DNA of 37,885 nucleotides from Litoreibacter janthinus (GTDB taxonomy: Bacteria; Pseudomonadota; Alphaproteobacteria; Rhodobacterales; Rhodobacteraceae). Under the pieces are notes generated by a model, which saw only the letters and a program-made list of their open reading frames with translations, did not search any database and was not told the origin of the DNA. Positions 1 through 8,704 of the stretch are shown one piece after another. The position numbers and the translations under genes are program-made. The stretch spans positions 1 through 37,885 of the forward strand of contig NZ_FOYO01000001.1 in NCBI RefSeq assembly GCF_900111945.1, in the 5' to 3' direction. Every line of letters begins with the position of its first letter. The stretch's first letter is position 1.

Positions 1-95
1 ATCGCTGCCGTCAACGTCGTCTTGCCGTGGTCAACGTGACCAATCGTGCCGATGTTTACGTGCGGTTTGTTACGTGCAAATTTTTCCTTAGCCAT
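1..95 (-). CDS. tuf: Elongation factor Tu, N-terminal 31 codons only (cut by window edge)
   Basis: EF-Tu is the GTPase that brings aminoacyl-tRNA to the ribosomal A site. Only the first 31 residues are inside the window. They start [20 protein letters not shown] and include the complete G1 (P-loop) motif GHVDHGKT at residues 19-26, which is diagnostic. The ATG is at 95 on the minus strand and the gene continues past the left edge. The next gene on the same strand (184-843) is an unrelated lipoprotein, not fusA. This is therefore probably the tuf copy that stands outside the str operon and has its own promoter; that last point is inference. Confidence 0.95.
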   Translation of the reverse strand, partial: MAKEKFARNKPHVNIGTIGHVDHGKTTLTAA

Positions 96-151
96 AGCTT
101 TGGGCGCCTTAGAATTAGGGGGGCCCATTGGCCCCGGTTCACTTCGCGCGC

Positions 152-180
152 TACCTATGCAGGATCGAGGAAAAAATCAA
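152..180 (-). promoter_or_regulatory. Possible tuf promoter
   Basis: On the minus strand, TTGATT (180-175) is followed after 17 bases by TAGGTA (157-152), about 57 bases before the tuf start. The -35-like box is good and the -10-like box poor. The site sits directly after the stop codon of the lipoprotein gene, where a separate tuf promoter would be needed. Position and spacing are seen; function is inferred. Confidence 0.3.
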
Positions 181-183
181 GCG

Positions 184-843
184 TCAGTTGGTCGTTCCGC
201 CGCCCGCGGGCAAAGGTGCGACATCGGCGTCAGGCACCGCCTCTAGATTAGCCTTTTCCGCCAAGGCCTGAAGGTCGTCCTTTTCAGCGGCGGCTTTCGC
301 GTCGGCGTCGACGTCCTGACCAAACAAATCGCCATTCGAGACCAACCACCGCTCCACCGCTTTGGCAAATTGCGCGGCGAGATTCTGCATCTGTTGGTCT
401 TTGGAGTTGAAGAAACCAGACCCGATGAAGGTTTCGCCATCCAGCTGTTCCAAGACAAGGATTTGCTTGGAGCGTTTCTCCAGTCGCGTCTTGGTCTCGC
501 TGTCCCAGACATGAACAGTTGCACTCAGTGCCGATCTTGGCGCCAAGGCAAGACGGCCACCCTTGGTCGCAAGAATGTAGCCATCGAGGCTGTAGCTGAT
601 GTGATAGAGCTTCTTACCATCATACCGTCGGAACCGCTTGTCGATCGCGGCTTCCAGCACCTTTTCCCACTCCTCGGCAGTGGCAGTGCGGGAGACACCC
701 ATCTTGCTTGCCTTGTCAGTCACTGCAACATTCAGGTCGAGCTTGAAGTCGCCCAATGGAACCTGGTCTTCAGTATCGGGGTTCGGAACCGCACATGCGG
801 CCAGCAGAAAGACAGCCGACAAAGCCGTAAGAATAGCGCGCAT
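184..843 (-). CDS. Conserved putative lipoprotein, function unknown
   Basis: The 219-residue product has a short N-terminal hydrophobic stretch ending in a lipobox, LLAAC, with Cys17 as the predicted lipidated residue. This argues for export and membrane anchoring. I chose the ATG at 843 over an in-frame upstream start at 939, because only 843 puts the signal peptide at the N-terminus. The middle of the protein contains an EEWEKVLEAAIDKRF helix and a beta-rich part (residues about 75-125). The tail (from about 180) is rich in Ala, Asp and Glu and probably disordered. It resembles uncharacterised Rhodobacterales lipoproteins, possibly the DUF6778 group, but I cannot confirm this. It is divergent from the P450 gene with 78 bases between the starts. 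Confidence 0.75.
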   Translation of the reverse strand: MRAILTALSAVFLLAACAVPNPDTEDQVPLGDFKLDLNVAVTDKASKMGVSRTATAEEWEKVLEAAIDKRFRRYDGKKLYHISYSLDGYILATKGGRLALAPRSALSATVHVWDSETKTRLEKRSKQILVLEQLDGETFIGSGFFNSKDQQMQNLAAQFAKAVERWLVSNGDLFGQDVDADAKAAAEKDDLQALAEKANLEAVPDADVAPLPAGGGTTN

Positions 844-921
844 GGACAAAGCCCCCCCAAGAGTTACGTCTGCTCTGGATAGCCGAGCGGTCCGAAGGGT
901 GCAATCATACGCCGCGTTGCC

Positions 922-2310
922 GTGACGCCAAGACAGCATATATTAGGGAATATGAAAGACTTCGTAACCGCCTACCCTCCGCGCGTGAAGCTCGTCTCCG
1001 AAAAATGGGGCATCCTGCAATCCTTGCGGGCCGCGCAGCGTAATCTGATCGAGATCATCCCAGAGATCGCGCTTCACCAACCCATCGTCACCGGAAAGAT
1101 GGGCAAGCCGTGGCATATGGTGATGGATCCCGACGCGATCCGGCGTATTCTGCGCGACAGGCTGGAGGATTATCCAAAGTCCGACGTCACAAAGAACATC
1201 CTTAGGCCTGCTATTGGCGACAGCCTCTTTGTCGCTGAAGGCGCTCATTGGCGTTGGCAGCGCCGCGCCGCAGCCCCTGTGTTTTCACACCGCAATGTAG
1301 CCAATCTAGCCCCTATTATGAGTGCTGCCGCAGAACGGTCCTGCGCGAGGATCGAGGCACAGGTGGGGCGCGCCGCGGACTTGTATTCCGAAATGGTCAC
1401 GTCGACGTTTGAAGTGATCTCGGACGTAACATTTTCGGATGACGAAGGCTTCGACCGCGATGCCATCCACAAGGCGATTAATGGCTATATCGACAGCACC
1501 GCCAAAGTATCTCTGTTCGACGTCTTGGGGTTCCCCACCTGGATACCACGGCCTGGCAGAGTTCTGTCATCTGGCGGCACCAAGGCCATGAAATCTATGG
1601 CAGACGACGTGATCACAAACCGCAAAGCCAAGAAGGAAGGCGACGTCCTTGATCTTCTGGATCTGCTGATGGCAGGCGAAGACCCAGAGACCAAGCGCAA
1701 GATGAACACCTCCGAGCTTCGCGACAACCTTCTGACCTTCATCGTGGCGGGACATGAGACAACCGCACTGACGCTGGCATGGGCGCTCTACCTCTGCGCC
1801 TTTGATCAGGACGTCCAAGACCGTGCGCGAGACGAGGCGCAGTCGGCTTTGCACGGCAGAACCGCCACGGAAGCCGATCTCGCAAGTTTGCCCTATATTC
1901 GCCAGATCATCGACGAAACGCTGCGCCTCTATCCACCCGCGGCCTTTCTATCGCGCACCGCACAAGTGCAGGATGAGCTATGTGGACGCCCTATCGCACC
2001 AGGTGACACGGTGATGCTTCCGGTCTATGCGTTGCACCGATCGCGCCTTCTATGGGACGATCCCGACGCGTTCGATCCAGATCGGTTCGCAAAAGGCAAA
2101 AATATTGACCGCTTCGCCTATCTGCCCTTCGGCGATGGTCCGCGAATCTGCATTGGCATGAGCTTTGCGATCCAAGAAGCCGTAATCATTCTCGCGACCA
2201 TCCTGTCGCGGTTCAAGTTCACACGCGTAGAGGGCAAAGACCCCTACCCCGTTCTGATCCTGACCCTGCGGCCCGAGGGCGGCGTTTGGCTGAATGTGGA
2301 AAGTGCGTGA
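922..2310 (+). CDS. Cytochrome P450
   Basis: This is a heme-thiolate monooxygenase of 462 residues. The diagnostic motifs appear in order: C-helix WRWQRR (110-115), I-helix AGHETT (276-281), ExxR as ETLR (332-335), a PERF-like FDPDRF (384-389), and the heme loop FGDGPRICIG with the thiolate ligand Cys410. The sequence resembles soluble bacterial P450s related to the CYP102 heme domain, but there is no fused reductase. No ferredoxin or ferredoxin reductase gene lies nearby, so its electron donor is unknown, as is its substrate. The annotated start is a GTG at 922. An ATG at 952 (residue 11), with AGGGA just upstream, is an equally possible start. No signal peptide is seen, so it is predicted to be cytoplasmic. 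Confidence 0.93.
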   Translation: MTPRQHILGNMKDFVTAYPPRVKLVSEKWGILQSLRAAQRNLIEIIPEIALHQPIVTGKMGKPWHMVMDPDAIRRILRDRLEDYPKSDVTKNILRPAIGDSLFVAEGAHWRWQRRAAAPVFSHRNVANLAPIMSAAAERSCARIEAQVGRAADLYSEMVTSTFEVISDVTFSDDEGFDRDAIHKAINGYIDSTAKVSLFDVLGFPTWIPRPGRVLSSGGTKAMKSMADDVITNRKAKKEGDVLDLLDLLMAGEDPETKRKMNTSELRDNLLTFIVAGHETTALTLAWALYLCAFDQDVQDRARDEAQSALHGRTATEADLASLPYIRQIIDETLRLYPPAAFLSRTAQVQDELCGRPIAPGDTVMLPVYALHRSRLLWDDPDAFDPDRFAKGKNIDRFAYLPFGDGPRICIGMSFAIQEAVIILATILSRFKFTRVEGKDPYPVLILTLRPEGGVWLNVESA

Positions 2311-2523
2311 GAACTTAGAAAAGCCAAGGTCAGATATGCGGGATTCAGCTGCCGTTCAATCATAACAACAAAACGCCAAAAAAGAACATTCTGAGTTGGA
2401 TTTACTTTGATCATGTCGCCGCTTGTTCCTTAGAATTATTACCTTACCAATATGCCTGTAGGAACCTTCGTAGTCTCGCTTCGAATTGCTACTGACCCAT
2501 TCTTTTTCAGAAGGATTACTTTG

Positions 2524-2970
2524 ATGCCCGAATATGTTTTTATTTCAGATCAACAAGTGAGCACAGATTGTGAGGCCATCGGACTTTCTGACTGGAGTAA
2601 CAGAAAGGATAGTCGGGTCGAAGAACGAGAGGCGGAAATCATCCGGCAAATTATCGGTGACGAAGCCCTTGAGATTCCATTGTCTGAATTCAGAGCGGGC
2701 TTGGAGATCGAGCTTGAGCATGGGACAAAGTTTCCAACGGCCAATGTAAGTGGCAACCATCCCGTTGCGACTGGGCGCATCGTGCTTGCTCACCTGAAGG
2801 AGAGTCTCGACTACTATCTTCGACTTGTATGCATGGAACTTGAAATGGAACTAACTAACGCGCTTGCAGACGGAGAATCAGAGCGCGCTTTAGTTAAACG
2901 AAGGGATTTGGCCGCCGCTCGTGCAGTTCTTGAGAAGAAGGTTCTTGAAACGCTTTCCGGCGCTTCTTGA
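2524..2970 (+). CDS. DUF5661 family protein
   Basis: This 148-residue protein of unknown function carries the conserved signature of the DUF5661 family in its second half: FRAGLEIELEHG (56-67), then NVSGNHPVATGRIVLAHL (74-91), then YYLRL. The family occurs in bacteria and in phages and has no known activity. I chose the ATG at 2524 because it has an AAGGA site 8 bases upstream; an in-frame start at 2452 lacks one. The 213 bases before it (2311-2523) contain no gene and look A+T-richer than the surroundings. Codon choice (for example AAA, GAA, ATT, CTT) also looks less GC-biased than in neighbours. This suggests, but does not prove, horizontal acquisition. It converges with parC. Confidence 0.7.
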   Translation: MPEYVFISDQQVSTDCEAIGLSDWSNRKDSRVEEREAEIIRQIIGDEALEIPLSEFRAGLEIELEHGTKFPTANVSGNHPVATGRIVLAHLKESLDYYLRLVCMELEMELTNALADGESERALVKRRDLAAARAVLEKKVLETLSGAS

Positions 2971-3046
2971 TGTCCGACATATCGAGGCGGCATCGCAGCG
3001 ACTGCTCCGAGCTCTAAGCTGGTATCTATCCCAGCGCAACTACCAC

Positions 3047-5389
3047 TCAACCGAACTTATAGGTCTTCGGGAAACCGTAAGGCGGACGTTTACCTACACC
3101 AGCGCGTTTGCCCAACCATTCGGACATGTCTGGTTCGTGACGGGTTTTGCCGCCGCCCATGCCCCATGTCAGGCCTTCGTCCCAGACGAAAGTCGTCAAA
3201 TCCGACAACCCGCCATCCAACTCAAGCGAGCCCTGCTTGCCGCGGGCCATGTTGTACTTTTGAAGCCGTACGCCTTTGCCGCGCCCCATTTCAGGAAGCT
3301 CGGAAGACGGGAAGACCAAGAACTTGCCATTCTCGCTGACTATGGCAACGTGATCGCCCGTTGCGGGCTTACAAACCACCGCGCGCACGTCGTCCTTCAC
3401 GTTCAACACCTGCTTGCCGGATCGGGTTTGGGCGACCACATCATCTTCGGGCACGACAAAGCCATTGCCTTCGGATGAGGCGACCAGAAGCTTGCGACCC
3501 GGAGTATGGATGAACATATCCACGATCTCCGCCTCGTTCGGCAAATCGACCATCAGCCGCAATGGCTCGCCCATGCCACGGCCACCTGGAAGGTTCGCGG
3601 CCAGAACGGTATAGAAGCGCCCGTTCGACCCAAAGACCAGAAGCTTGTCCGTGGTCTCGGCGTGGAAGACAAAGCGGCCTTCATCCCCATCCTTAAATTT
3701 CAGTTCGCGGGTGAGGTCGATATGGCCGGTCATGGCGCGGACCCAGCCCATTTTGGAGCAGACGATCGTCACCGGCTCGCGATCGATCATCGCCTCCAAG
3801 GGGACCTCCGCGACCTCGGTCGCTTCTGCGAACTGGGTGCGCCGCGCTCCGCCTTCGCTGTCCTTGCCGAACTGCTTGCGCACGTCGCGCAATTGTTCCG
3901 TGATTCTCTTCCACTGCAGGTCTTCGCTGTCGAGCAGGTCTTCAAGCGCTGCACGTTCGATCATCAGCGCGTCCCGTTCGCGCTTCAGTTCCATCTCTTC
4001 GAGACGGCGCAAGCTACGCAGACGCATATTGAGAATAGCGTCGGCTTGGACCTCTGTCAGGGACGGCTCACCTTCGCGCTTGGACGGGCCGACATAGTCT
4101 TTTTCGTCCATCGCACGCGGGTGATCTTTGCCCCAGTCTTCAAACATGAGGCCTGATTTGGGATCGTCGTCATAGCGGATAATGTCGATCACACGGTCGA
4201 GGTTCAGGAACGCGAGAATGAACCCTTCCAAGACCTCCAATCGGTGGTCAATCTTCTCCAGTCGGTGCTGCGAGCGGCGTTGCAACACCTCGCGGCGGTG
4301 GTCAAGGAACGCGCGCAGGACCTCTTTGAGCGAACAAACCTTGGGTGTACGCCCGTCAATCAATACGTTCATGTTGAGCGAGAACCGCACTTCCAAATCA
4401 GAATTGCGGAACATCATCCCCATCAGAACCTCTGGATCGACATTCTTTGACCGCGGCTCCAGCACGACACGGATGTCCTCGGCACTTTCATCTCGAATGT
4501 CGGCGAGGATCGGAACCTTCTTGGTTTGGATCACTTCGGCAATCTTCTCGATCAGCTTAGACTTTTGAACCTGATACGGGATCTCGGTGATCACGATCTG
4601 CCAAAGGCCGCGCCCGAGGTCTTCAACTTCCCACTTGGAGCGCAGTCGGAACGAGCCGCGCCCCGTGCGGTAGGCCTCAAGAATGTTCTCGCGGGGCTCA
4701 ACGATGGTGCCGCCAGTCGGGAAATCTGGGCCGGGCACATGTTCCAGCAGTGTCTCGTCGCGGGCATTCGGAGCTTTGATCAGGTGAATACAGGCGTTGA
4801 TCAACTCGTCGATATTGTGAGGTGGGATGTTTGTTGCCATCCCAACTGCGATCCCGCTAGAGCCATTAGCAAGAAGGTTCGGGAACGTTGCAGGCAGCAC
4901 CGAAGGCTCTTCCAACGTGCCGTCATAGTTAGGCCGATAATCAACCGCGTTCTCGTTGAGACCTTCCAGCAGCGCCTCTGCTGCGGCGGTCATGCGCGCC
5001 TCGGTATACCGGGCTGCTGCGGGGTTATCACCGTCGATGTTGCCGAAGTTTCCTTGCCCATCGACGAGCGGATACCGGACGTTAAATTCCTGCGCCAAAC
5101 GCGCCATGGCATCGTAAATCGCCGCGTCGCCATGCGGGTGATAATTGCCCATCACGTCGCCCGAGATTTTCGCTGATTTACGGAAGCCGCCATTCGAAGC
5201 CAGCTTCAGTTCGCGCATTGCAAACAGGATTCGGCGGTGAACCGGCTTCAGACCATCGCGCGCATCCGGCAGCGCGCGGTGCATAATCGTCGACAGCGCA
5301 TAGGTCAGATAGCGCTCGCCGATTGCGCGGCGCAGCGGTTCGAGCAGCTCTGCGGGCTCCATCTGGGGGGTGTCGGCGTTATCTGACAT
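3047..5389 (-). CDS. parC: DNA topoisomerase IV subunit A
   Basis: ParC is the DNA-cleaving subunit of topoisomerase IV, which decatenates daughter chromosomes with ParE. The 780-residue product is close to the family length (E. coli 752). The N-terminal breakage-reunion domain includes YHPHGDAAIYD (83-93) and the catalytic tyrosine Tyr128 in AARYTE. The C-terminal third (from about residue 530) has the beta-propeller repeats. It is ParC rather than GyrA because it lacks a GyrA-box and ends soon after the propeller. The quinolone-resistance region has Ala89 where E. coli ParC has Ser80, and Asp93 where E. coli has Glu84. The ATG at 5389 is followed by an acidic N-terminus typical of alphaproteobacterial ParC. 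Confidence 0.95.
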   Translation of the reverse strand: MSDNADTPQMEPAELLEPLRRAIGERYLTYALSTIMHRALPDARDGLKPVHRRILFAMRELKLASNGGFRKSAKISGDVMGNYHPHGDAAIYDAMARLAQEFNVRYPLVDGQGNFGNIDGDNPAAARYTEARMTAAAEALLEGLNENAVDYRPNYDGTLEEPSVLPATFPNLLANGSSGIAVGMATNIPPHNIDELINACIHLIKAPNARDETLLEHVPGPDFPTGGTIVEPRENILEAYRTGRGSFRLRSKWEVEDLGRGLWQIVITEIPYQVQKSKLIEKIAEVIQTKKVPILADIRDESAEDIRVVLEPRSKNVDPEVLMGMMFRNSDLEVRFSLNMNVLIDGRTPKVCSLKEVLRAFLDHRREVLQRRSQHRLEKIDHRLEVLEGFILAFLNLDRVIDIIRYDDDPKSGLMFEDWGKDHPRAMDEKDYVGPSKREGEPSLTEVQADAILNMRLRSLRRLEEMELKRERDALMIERAALEDLLDSEDLQWKRITEQLRDVRKQFGKDSEGGARRTQFAEATEVAEVPLEAMIDREPVTIVCSKMGWVRAMTGHIDLTRELKFKDGDEGRFVFHAETTDKLLVFGSNGRFYTVLAANLPGGRGMGEPLRLMVDLPNEAEIVDMFIHTPGRKLLVASSEGNGFVVPEDDVVAQTRSGKQVLNVKDDVRAVVCKPATGDHVAIVSENGKFLVFPSSELPEMGRGKGVRLQKYNMARGKQGSLELDGGLSDLTTFVWDEGLTWGMGGGKTRHEPDMSEWLGKRAGVGKRPPYGFPKTYKFG

Positions 5390-5525
5390 AGATGCTGTGT
5401 AGCGCTCCGATCAGGGAGGGTAAAGCCGCGAGATGATGCACCAGGGGAGTAATTCTTACCGTTTCCCCGTGTCCATTCCGTGGTAATATAGCCATAAGGC
5501 CTGAAACGCCTTGGGGGATTGTTAA

Positions 5526-6053
5526 ATGTTTAAATGGGTCGTGGGCCTGTGCGCCACAATGTATATCGTTTTGATGACTGCCGGAGAGCCGTCACCAAAT
5601 GAAGTGGCAGCGCGAGAAGTCAACGCGAGTCAACACGTTACCAGAAATGAGACGACGCAGCTGGAAACTCCAGTGGTAGTTATAGCTGCTCCGGCCGAAG
5701 CCGCAGAATCAATGCCGATTCCCGCCGTTGCGACAATCTCTGACATCATCGAATCCCCTGTTCTTGTTTCTGCAACAACAGAGGCAACCACACCCGTCGT
5801 TTCCGAGCCCATCGCAACCGAAGTCATTTCCGCGATCGCGCCTGAGGCTGCCGCGGACATTCGCCGTGTGACAGGCAAAAGGGTCAACCTTCGCGCCGGC
5901 CCTTCTACGACCACCGAAATCATTGGGCGCGCAGTGCGGAACGACAGTGCCGAAGTGATGGAACTCCTCCCGTCTGGCTGGGCTAAGGTCTACATTCTGG
6001 AAACAGGCCTTGAAGCCTATATTTCCAGCCAGTTTCTATCAAGCGCGGGCTAG
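5526..6053 (+). CDS. SH3-domain protein, probably exported or membrane-anchored
   Basis: The product has 175 residues. A hydrophobic N-terminal segment (about 4-19) could be a signal peptide or anchor. A long low-complexity Ala/Thr/Val/Glu-rich linker (about 25-112) follows. The C-terminus is a bacterial SH3 domain (about 113-172) with the hallmark VNLRAGPS (120-127) and a W-A-K-V strand. Bacterial SH3 domains of this kind usually bind peptidoglycan or envelope proteins, so an envelope role is likely but unproven. The start follows GGGGGATTGTTAA. The gene is divergent from parC with 136 bases between, and the short-chain dehydrogenase starts 33 bases downstream. Confidence 0.75.
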   Translation: MFKWVVGLCATMYIVLMTAGEPSPNEVAAREVNASQHVTRNETTQLETPVVVIAAPAEAAESMPIPAVATISDIIESPVLVSATTEATTPVVSEPIATEVISAIAPEAAADIRRVTGKRVNLRAGPSTTTEIIGRAVRNDSAEVMELLPSGWAKVYILETGLEAYISSQFLSSAG

Positions 6054-6086
6054 AACCTTTGGACCGCATGCGGTAGCGCTTGCGCC

Positions 6087-6917
6087 ATGACACGTAAATC
6101 AATTCTGATCACAGGCTGCTCCTCGGGCATCGGCTATGACGCAGCACACGCGCTGCACAAAAGAGGTTGGCAGGTTTTTGCGACCTGCCGCAAGCAAGAC
6201 GACTGCGATCGCTTGGTTGACGAAGGGTTGGAAAGCTTCGTTCTCGATCAAAGTGATGCAGCGTCTATGAAAACGGCCCTCGAAGAAGTGCTGAGCCGCA
6301 CCGGTGGTACACTCGACGCATTGTTCAATAATGCCGCTTTCGGCATTCCGGGCGCGTTAGAAGATCTGCCTACAGATGCACTGCGCTCGATCTTCGAGAC
6401 CAACCTCTTTGGTTACCACGAACTCACCCGCCAAGTTATTCCGATCATGCGGGCACAAGGTCACGGGCGCATACTGAATTGCTCCTCCGTGTTGGGGTTC
6501 GTCACGATGAAGTGGCGCGGGGCGTATAACAGCACAAAATTCGCGATGGAGGGACTTACGGACACCTTGCGCATTGAAATGCGCGGCACCGGAATCGACG
6601 TTATCTTGATCCAGCCCGGGCCCATCACATCGAGAATTCGCCAAAACTCGGTCCCCCACTTTGAGAAGTGGGTCGATTGGAAGACCTCGGCCCGGAAATC
6701 CCAGTACGAAGACAACCTGCTGAAGCGCCTGTATGAAGAACGCGGGCCTGACACCTTCGAATTGCCCGCCTCAGCCGTGAGCGATAAGGTATGGCGGGCC
6801 TTAACAGACGCGACCCCGAAGGCCCGGTACAAGATAACCACACCGACATATTTGATGGCCGTCTTAAAGCGCTTGCTGCCAACCCGATTGCTCGACTGGC
6901 TAATTGACCGCATGTAA
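6087..6917 (+). CDS. Short-chain dehydrogenase/reductase (SDR)
   Basis: This NAD(P)-dependent oxidoreductase of 276 residues is of the classical SDR type. It has the cofactor-binding motif TGCSSGIG (9-16), the NNAAFG motif (81-86), the catalytic Ser in NCSS (131-134) and the catalytic YNSTK pair Tyr147/Lys151. The C-terminal extension (from about 190) with basic and hydrophobic residues is common in SDRs acting on lipid or retinol-like substrates. The actual substrate cannot be read from the sequence. No clear Shine-Dalgarno site precedes the ATG. With only 33 bases separating it from the SH3 gene, it may be co-transcribed with that gene. Confidence 0.9.
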   Translation: MTRKSILITGCSSGIGYDAAHALHKRGWQVFATCRKQDDCDRLVDEGLESFVLDQSDAASMKTALEEVLSRTGGTLDALFNNAAFGIPGALEDLPTDALRSIFETNLFGYHELTRQVIPIMRAQGHGRILNCSSVLGFVTMKWRGAYNSTKFAMEGLTDTLRIEMRGTGIDVILIQPGPITSRIRQNSVPHFEKWVDWKTSARKSQYEDNLLKRLYEERGPDTFELPASAVSDKVWRALTDATPKARYKITTPTYLMAVLKRLLPTRLLDWLIDRM

Positions 6918-6987
6918 TTCCGGTTCGCTTTTTGGCTATGCTCCGCTAGATGCAGTTCTAACATGTGCAACTCACGGGGGCTAACTT

Positions 6988-7197
6988 ATGGCCGACGATC
7001 CACTTTTCATTGTTGTCGCTGTCGCATGCATCGCGGTGCTGATCATCCTGCTTATTGGCATCGGTGGCTTCGCGAAGGGCGGCGACTTCAATCGCAAGCA
7101 TGCCAACCGCATCATGCGCTATAGGATAGGGGCCCAATTCATCGCCGTAATCCTTATTCTCATTTTTGTGTTTTTCCGGCGCATGGGAGGCGCGTAA
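6988..7197 (+). CDS. Small HIG1-like twin-transmembrane protein
   Basis: This 69-residue membrane protein has two predicted helices (about 7-28 and 48-64) joined by a polar loop GGFAKGGDFNRKHANRIMR. The loop and second helix start match the alphaproteobacterial twin-transmembrane family related to HIG1 (hypoxia-induced gene 1). The second half of the HIG1 QRRQ motif, R-x-R-x3-Q, is visible as RYRIGAQ. In mitochondria HIG1 proteins (Rcf1/Rcf2) associate with cytochrome c oxidase supercomplexes; a similar role here is inference. The start has a GGGGG site upstream. The stop is 4 bases before the adenosyltransferase start, so the two are almost certainly co-translated. Confidence 0.8.
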   Translation: MADDPLFIVVAVACIAVLIILLIGIGGFAKGGDFNRKHANRIMRYRIGAQFIAVILILIFVFFRRMGGA

Positions 7198-7201
7198 TCA
7201 C

Positions 7202-7774
7202 ATGGTCGTTCTGAACAAAATCTACACCAAAACCGGCGATTCAGGCGAAACCGCACTCGGCAACGGATCGCGTGTGGCCAAGCATTCGACGCGCGTCAAC
7301 GCTTACGGCACTGTCGACGAGGCAAACGCAACGGTCGGTCTGGCGCGCCAGCATGCCGACAGCAGTATGGATAGCCAACTGGCGATGATCCAGAATGACC
7401 TATTTGACCTAGGCGCGGATTTATGTCGCCCTGACATGGAAAACGACGCTACCGCAGAATACCCGCCCCTTCGGATGGCAGCAGCGCAAGTTGCGCGGCT
7501 TGAATCCGAAATCGATGCGATGAATGCCGCACTGGAACCCCTCCGCTCGTTCATTCTTCCTGGTGGGTCAGCCCTCGCGGCGCAACTACACCTGTGCCGG
7601 ACGGTTTCGCGCCGGGCCGAGCGTTTGACGGTGGAGCTGGCGACAATGGAATCAGTGAACCCCGACGCGGTCAAATATTTGAACCGCTTGTCAGACTGGT
7701 TTTTTGTTGCGTCCCGTATCGCGAATAATGACGGCAAAGACGATGTGCTCTGGGTCCCAGGGGCAAACCGCTAG
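7202..7774 (+). CDS. pduO: Cob(I)yrinic acid a,c-diamide adenosyltransferase, PduO type
   Basis: The enzyme transfers the adenosyl group of ATP to cob(I)alamin, making coenzyme B12. The 190-residue protein has the PduO/MMAB signature TKTGDSGET (9-17) for ATP binding, then RVNAYGTVDEANA (31-43), SFILPGG, the C-terminal RRAERLTVEL and YLNRLSDWFF. The length is normal for a single-domain PduO protein. I chose ATG 7202, 4 bases after the preceding gene. The longer frame from 7166 would overlap that gene and lacks support. Adenosylcobalamin is needed by ethylmalonyl-CoA and methylmalonyl-CoA mutases, which fits the methylsuccinyl-CoA dehydrogenase gene at 20.3 kb. Confidence 0.93.
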   Translation: MVVLNKIYTKTGDSGETALGNGSRVAKHSTRVNAYGTVDEANATVGLARQHADSSMDSQLAMIQNDLFDLGADLCRPDMENDATAEYPPLRMAAAQVARLESEIDAMNAALEPLRSFILPGGSALAAQLHLCRTVSRRAERLTVELATMESVNPDAVKYLNRLSDWFFVASRIANNDGKDDVLWVPGANR

Positions 7775-7942
7775 CGCAAACAACTTGCGTTTATGAAATT
7801 TTTTCTGCTTTTTTCACAAACGCGGCGTCACAGGACGGTGTCGCGTCGATTTTAACCTGTTTTCCGAGGGCAGCCTCAGCTATCTCGGAAAGTGGAATTA
7901 CAACATGCCCACTCCGGGTGCTGATCTAGGGAGATACCGCTG

Positions 7943-8704
7943 ATGAAGGTCCTCGTACCCGTCAAACGCGTGATCGATTATAATGTGAAAGTCCGTGTTA
8001 AGGCGGATGGCAGCGGCGTCGATCTTGCTAACGTCAAAATGTCCATGAACCCGTTCGACGAAATTGCTGTCGAACAAGCTATCCGCCTTAAAGAGGCTGG
8101 AAAAGCGGAAGAGGTTGTGGCGGTTTCCATTGGTGTGAAGCAAAGCCAAGAAACATTGCGCACGGCGCTGGCCATGGGCGCGGACCGCGCGATCCTGATT
8201 GTAGCGACTGACGACGTGCATAACGACATCGAGCCGCTGGCGGTTGCCAAGCTGCTGAAAGCGGTTGTCGACGAAGAGCAGCCGGGTCTCGTGATCTGCG
8301 GCAAGCAAGCGATTGACAACGACATGAACGCCACCGGTCAAATGCTCTCAGCGCTTCTCGGCTGGAGCCAAGCTACGTTCGCCTCAGAGTTGGACATTGA
8401 CGGCGACAAAGCCGTGGTAACCCGCGAAGTTGACGGCGGTTTGCAGACCATTTCTGTGAGCATGCCAACAGTCGTGACGGCCGACCTGCGCCTGAACGAG
8501 CCGCGTTATGCGTCGCTGCCAAACATCATGAAGGCCAAGAAAAAGCCTTTGGACGAGAAGACTCCCGCAGACTACGGCGTGGATGTTGGCAACCGCCTGT
8601 CGATCGTCAAAACGGCAGAACCAGAGACACGTAAGGCTGGCATCAAAGTAGCTTCTGTTGAAGAGCTGGTCGCGAAACTTAAAGACGAAGCGGGAGTAAT
8701 CTGA
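7943..8704 (+). CDS. etfB: Electron transfer flavoprotein subunit beta
   Basis: EtfB is the AMP-binding subunit of ETF, which takes electrons from acyl-CoA and other flavin dehydrogenases and passes them to ETF:ubiquinone oxidoreductase. The 253 residues start [20 protein letters not shown] and contain the EtfB signature [21 protein letters not shown] near residue 40. The loop [30 protein letters not shown] (around 170-200) includes the ETF-beta recognition region, and the MKAKKKPL segment follows. GGGAGA lies upstream of the ATG. The TGA stop shares its A with the etfA start, so the subunits are translationally coupled. The 168-base gap before it (7775-7942) holds no gene and probably the promoter. 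Confidence 0.96.
   Translation: MKVLVPVKRVIDYNVKVRVKADGSGVDLANVKMSMNPFDEIAVEQAIRLKEAGKAEEVVAVSIGVKQSQETLRTALAMGADRAILIVATDDVHNDIEPLAVAKLLKAVVDEEQPGLVICGKQAIDNDMNATGQMLSALLGWSQATFASELDIDGDKAVVTREVDGGLQTISVSMPTVVTADLRLNEPRYASLPNIMKAKKKPLDEKTPADYGVDVGNRLSIVKTAEPETRKAGIKVASVEELVAKLKDEAGVI

Noticed and set aside
120..135. GC-rich hairpin GGGGCC/GGCCCC between tuf and the lipoprotein gene
   Set aside because: No T run on either strand and it falls in the putative tuf leader; no basis to call a terminator or riboswitch.
844..939. N-terminal extension of the lipoprotein gene to 939
   Set aside because: It would bury the signal peptide and lipobox; ATG 843 is the sensible start.
2921..3478. Open frame on the plus strand opposite the parC 3' end
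   Set aside because: Antisense shadow of parC in GC-rich DNA; no ribosome site or recognisable motif.
6063..6074. 12-base palindrome ACCGCATGCGGT between the SH3 gene and the SDR gene
   Set aside because: Too short a loop for a hairpin and no T run; palindromes of this size occur by chance.
7775..7789. CGCAA/TTGCG inverted repeat after the adenosyltransferase gene
   Set aside because: Only five pairs and the T-rich stretch comes 10 or more bases later; too weak for a terminator call.
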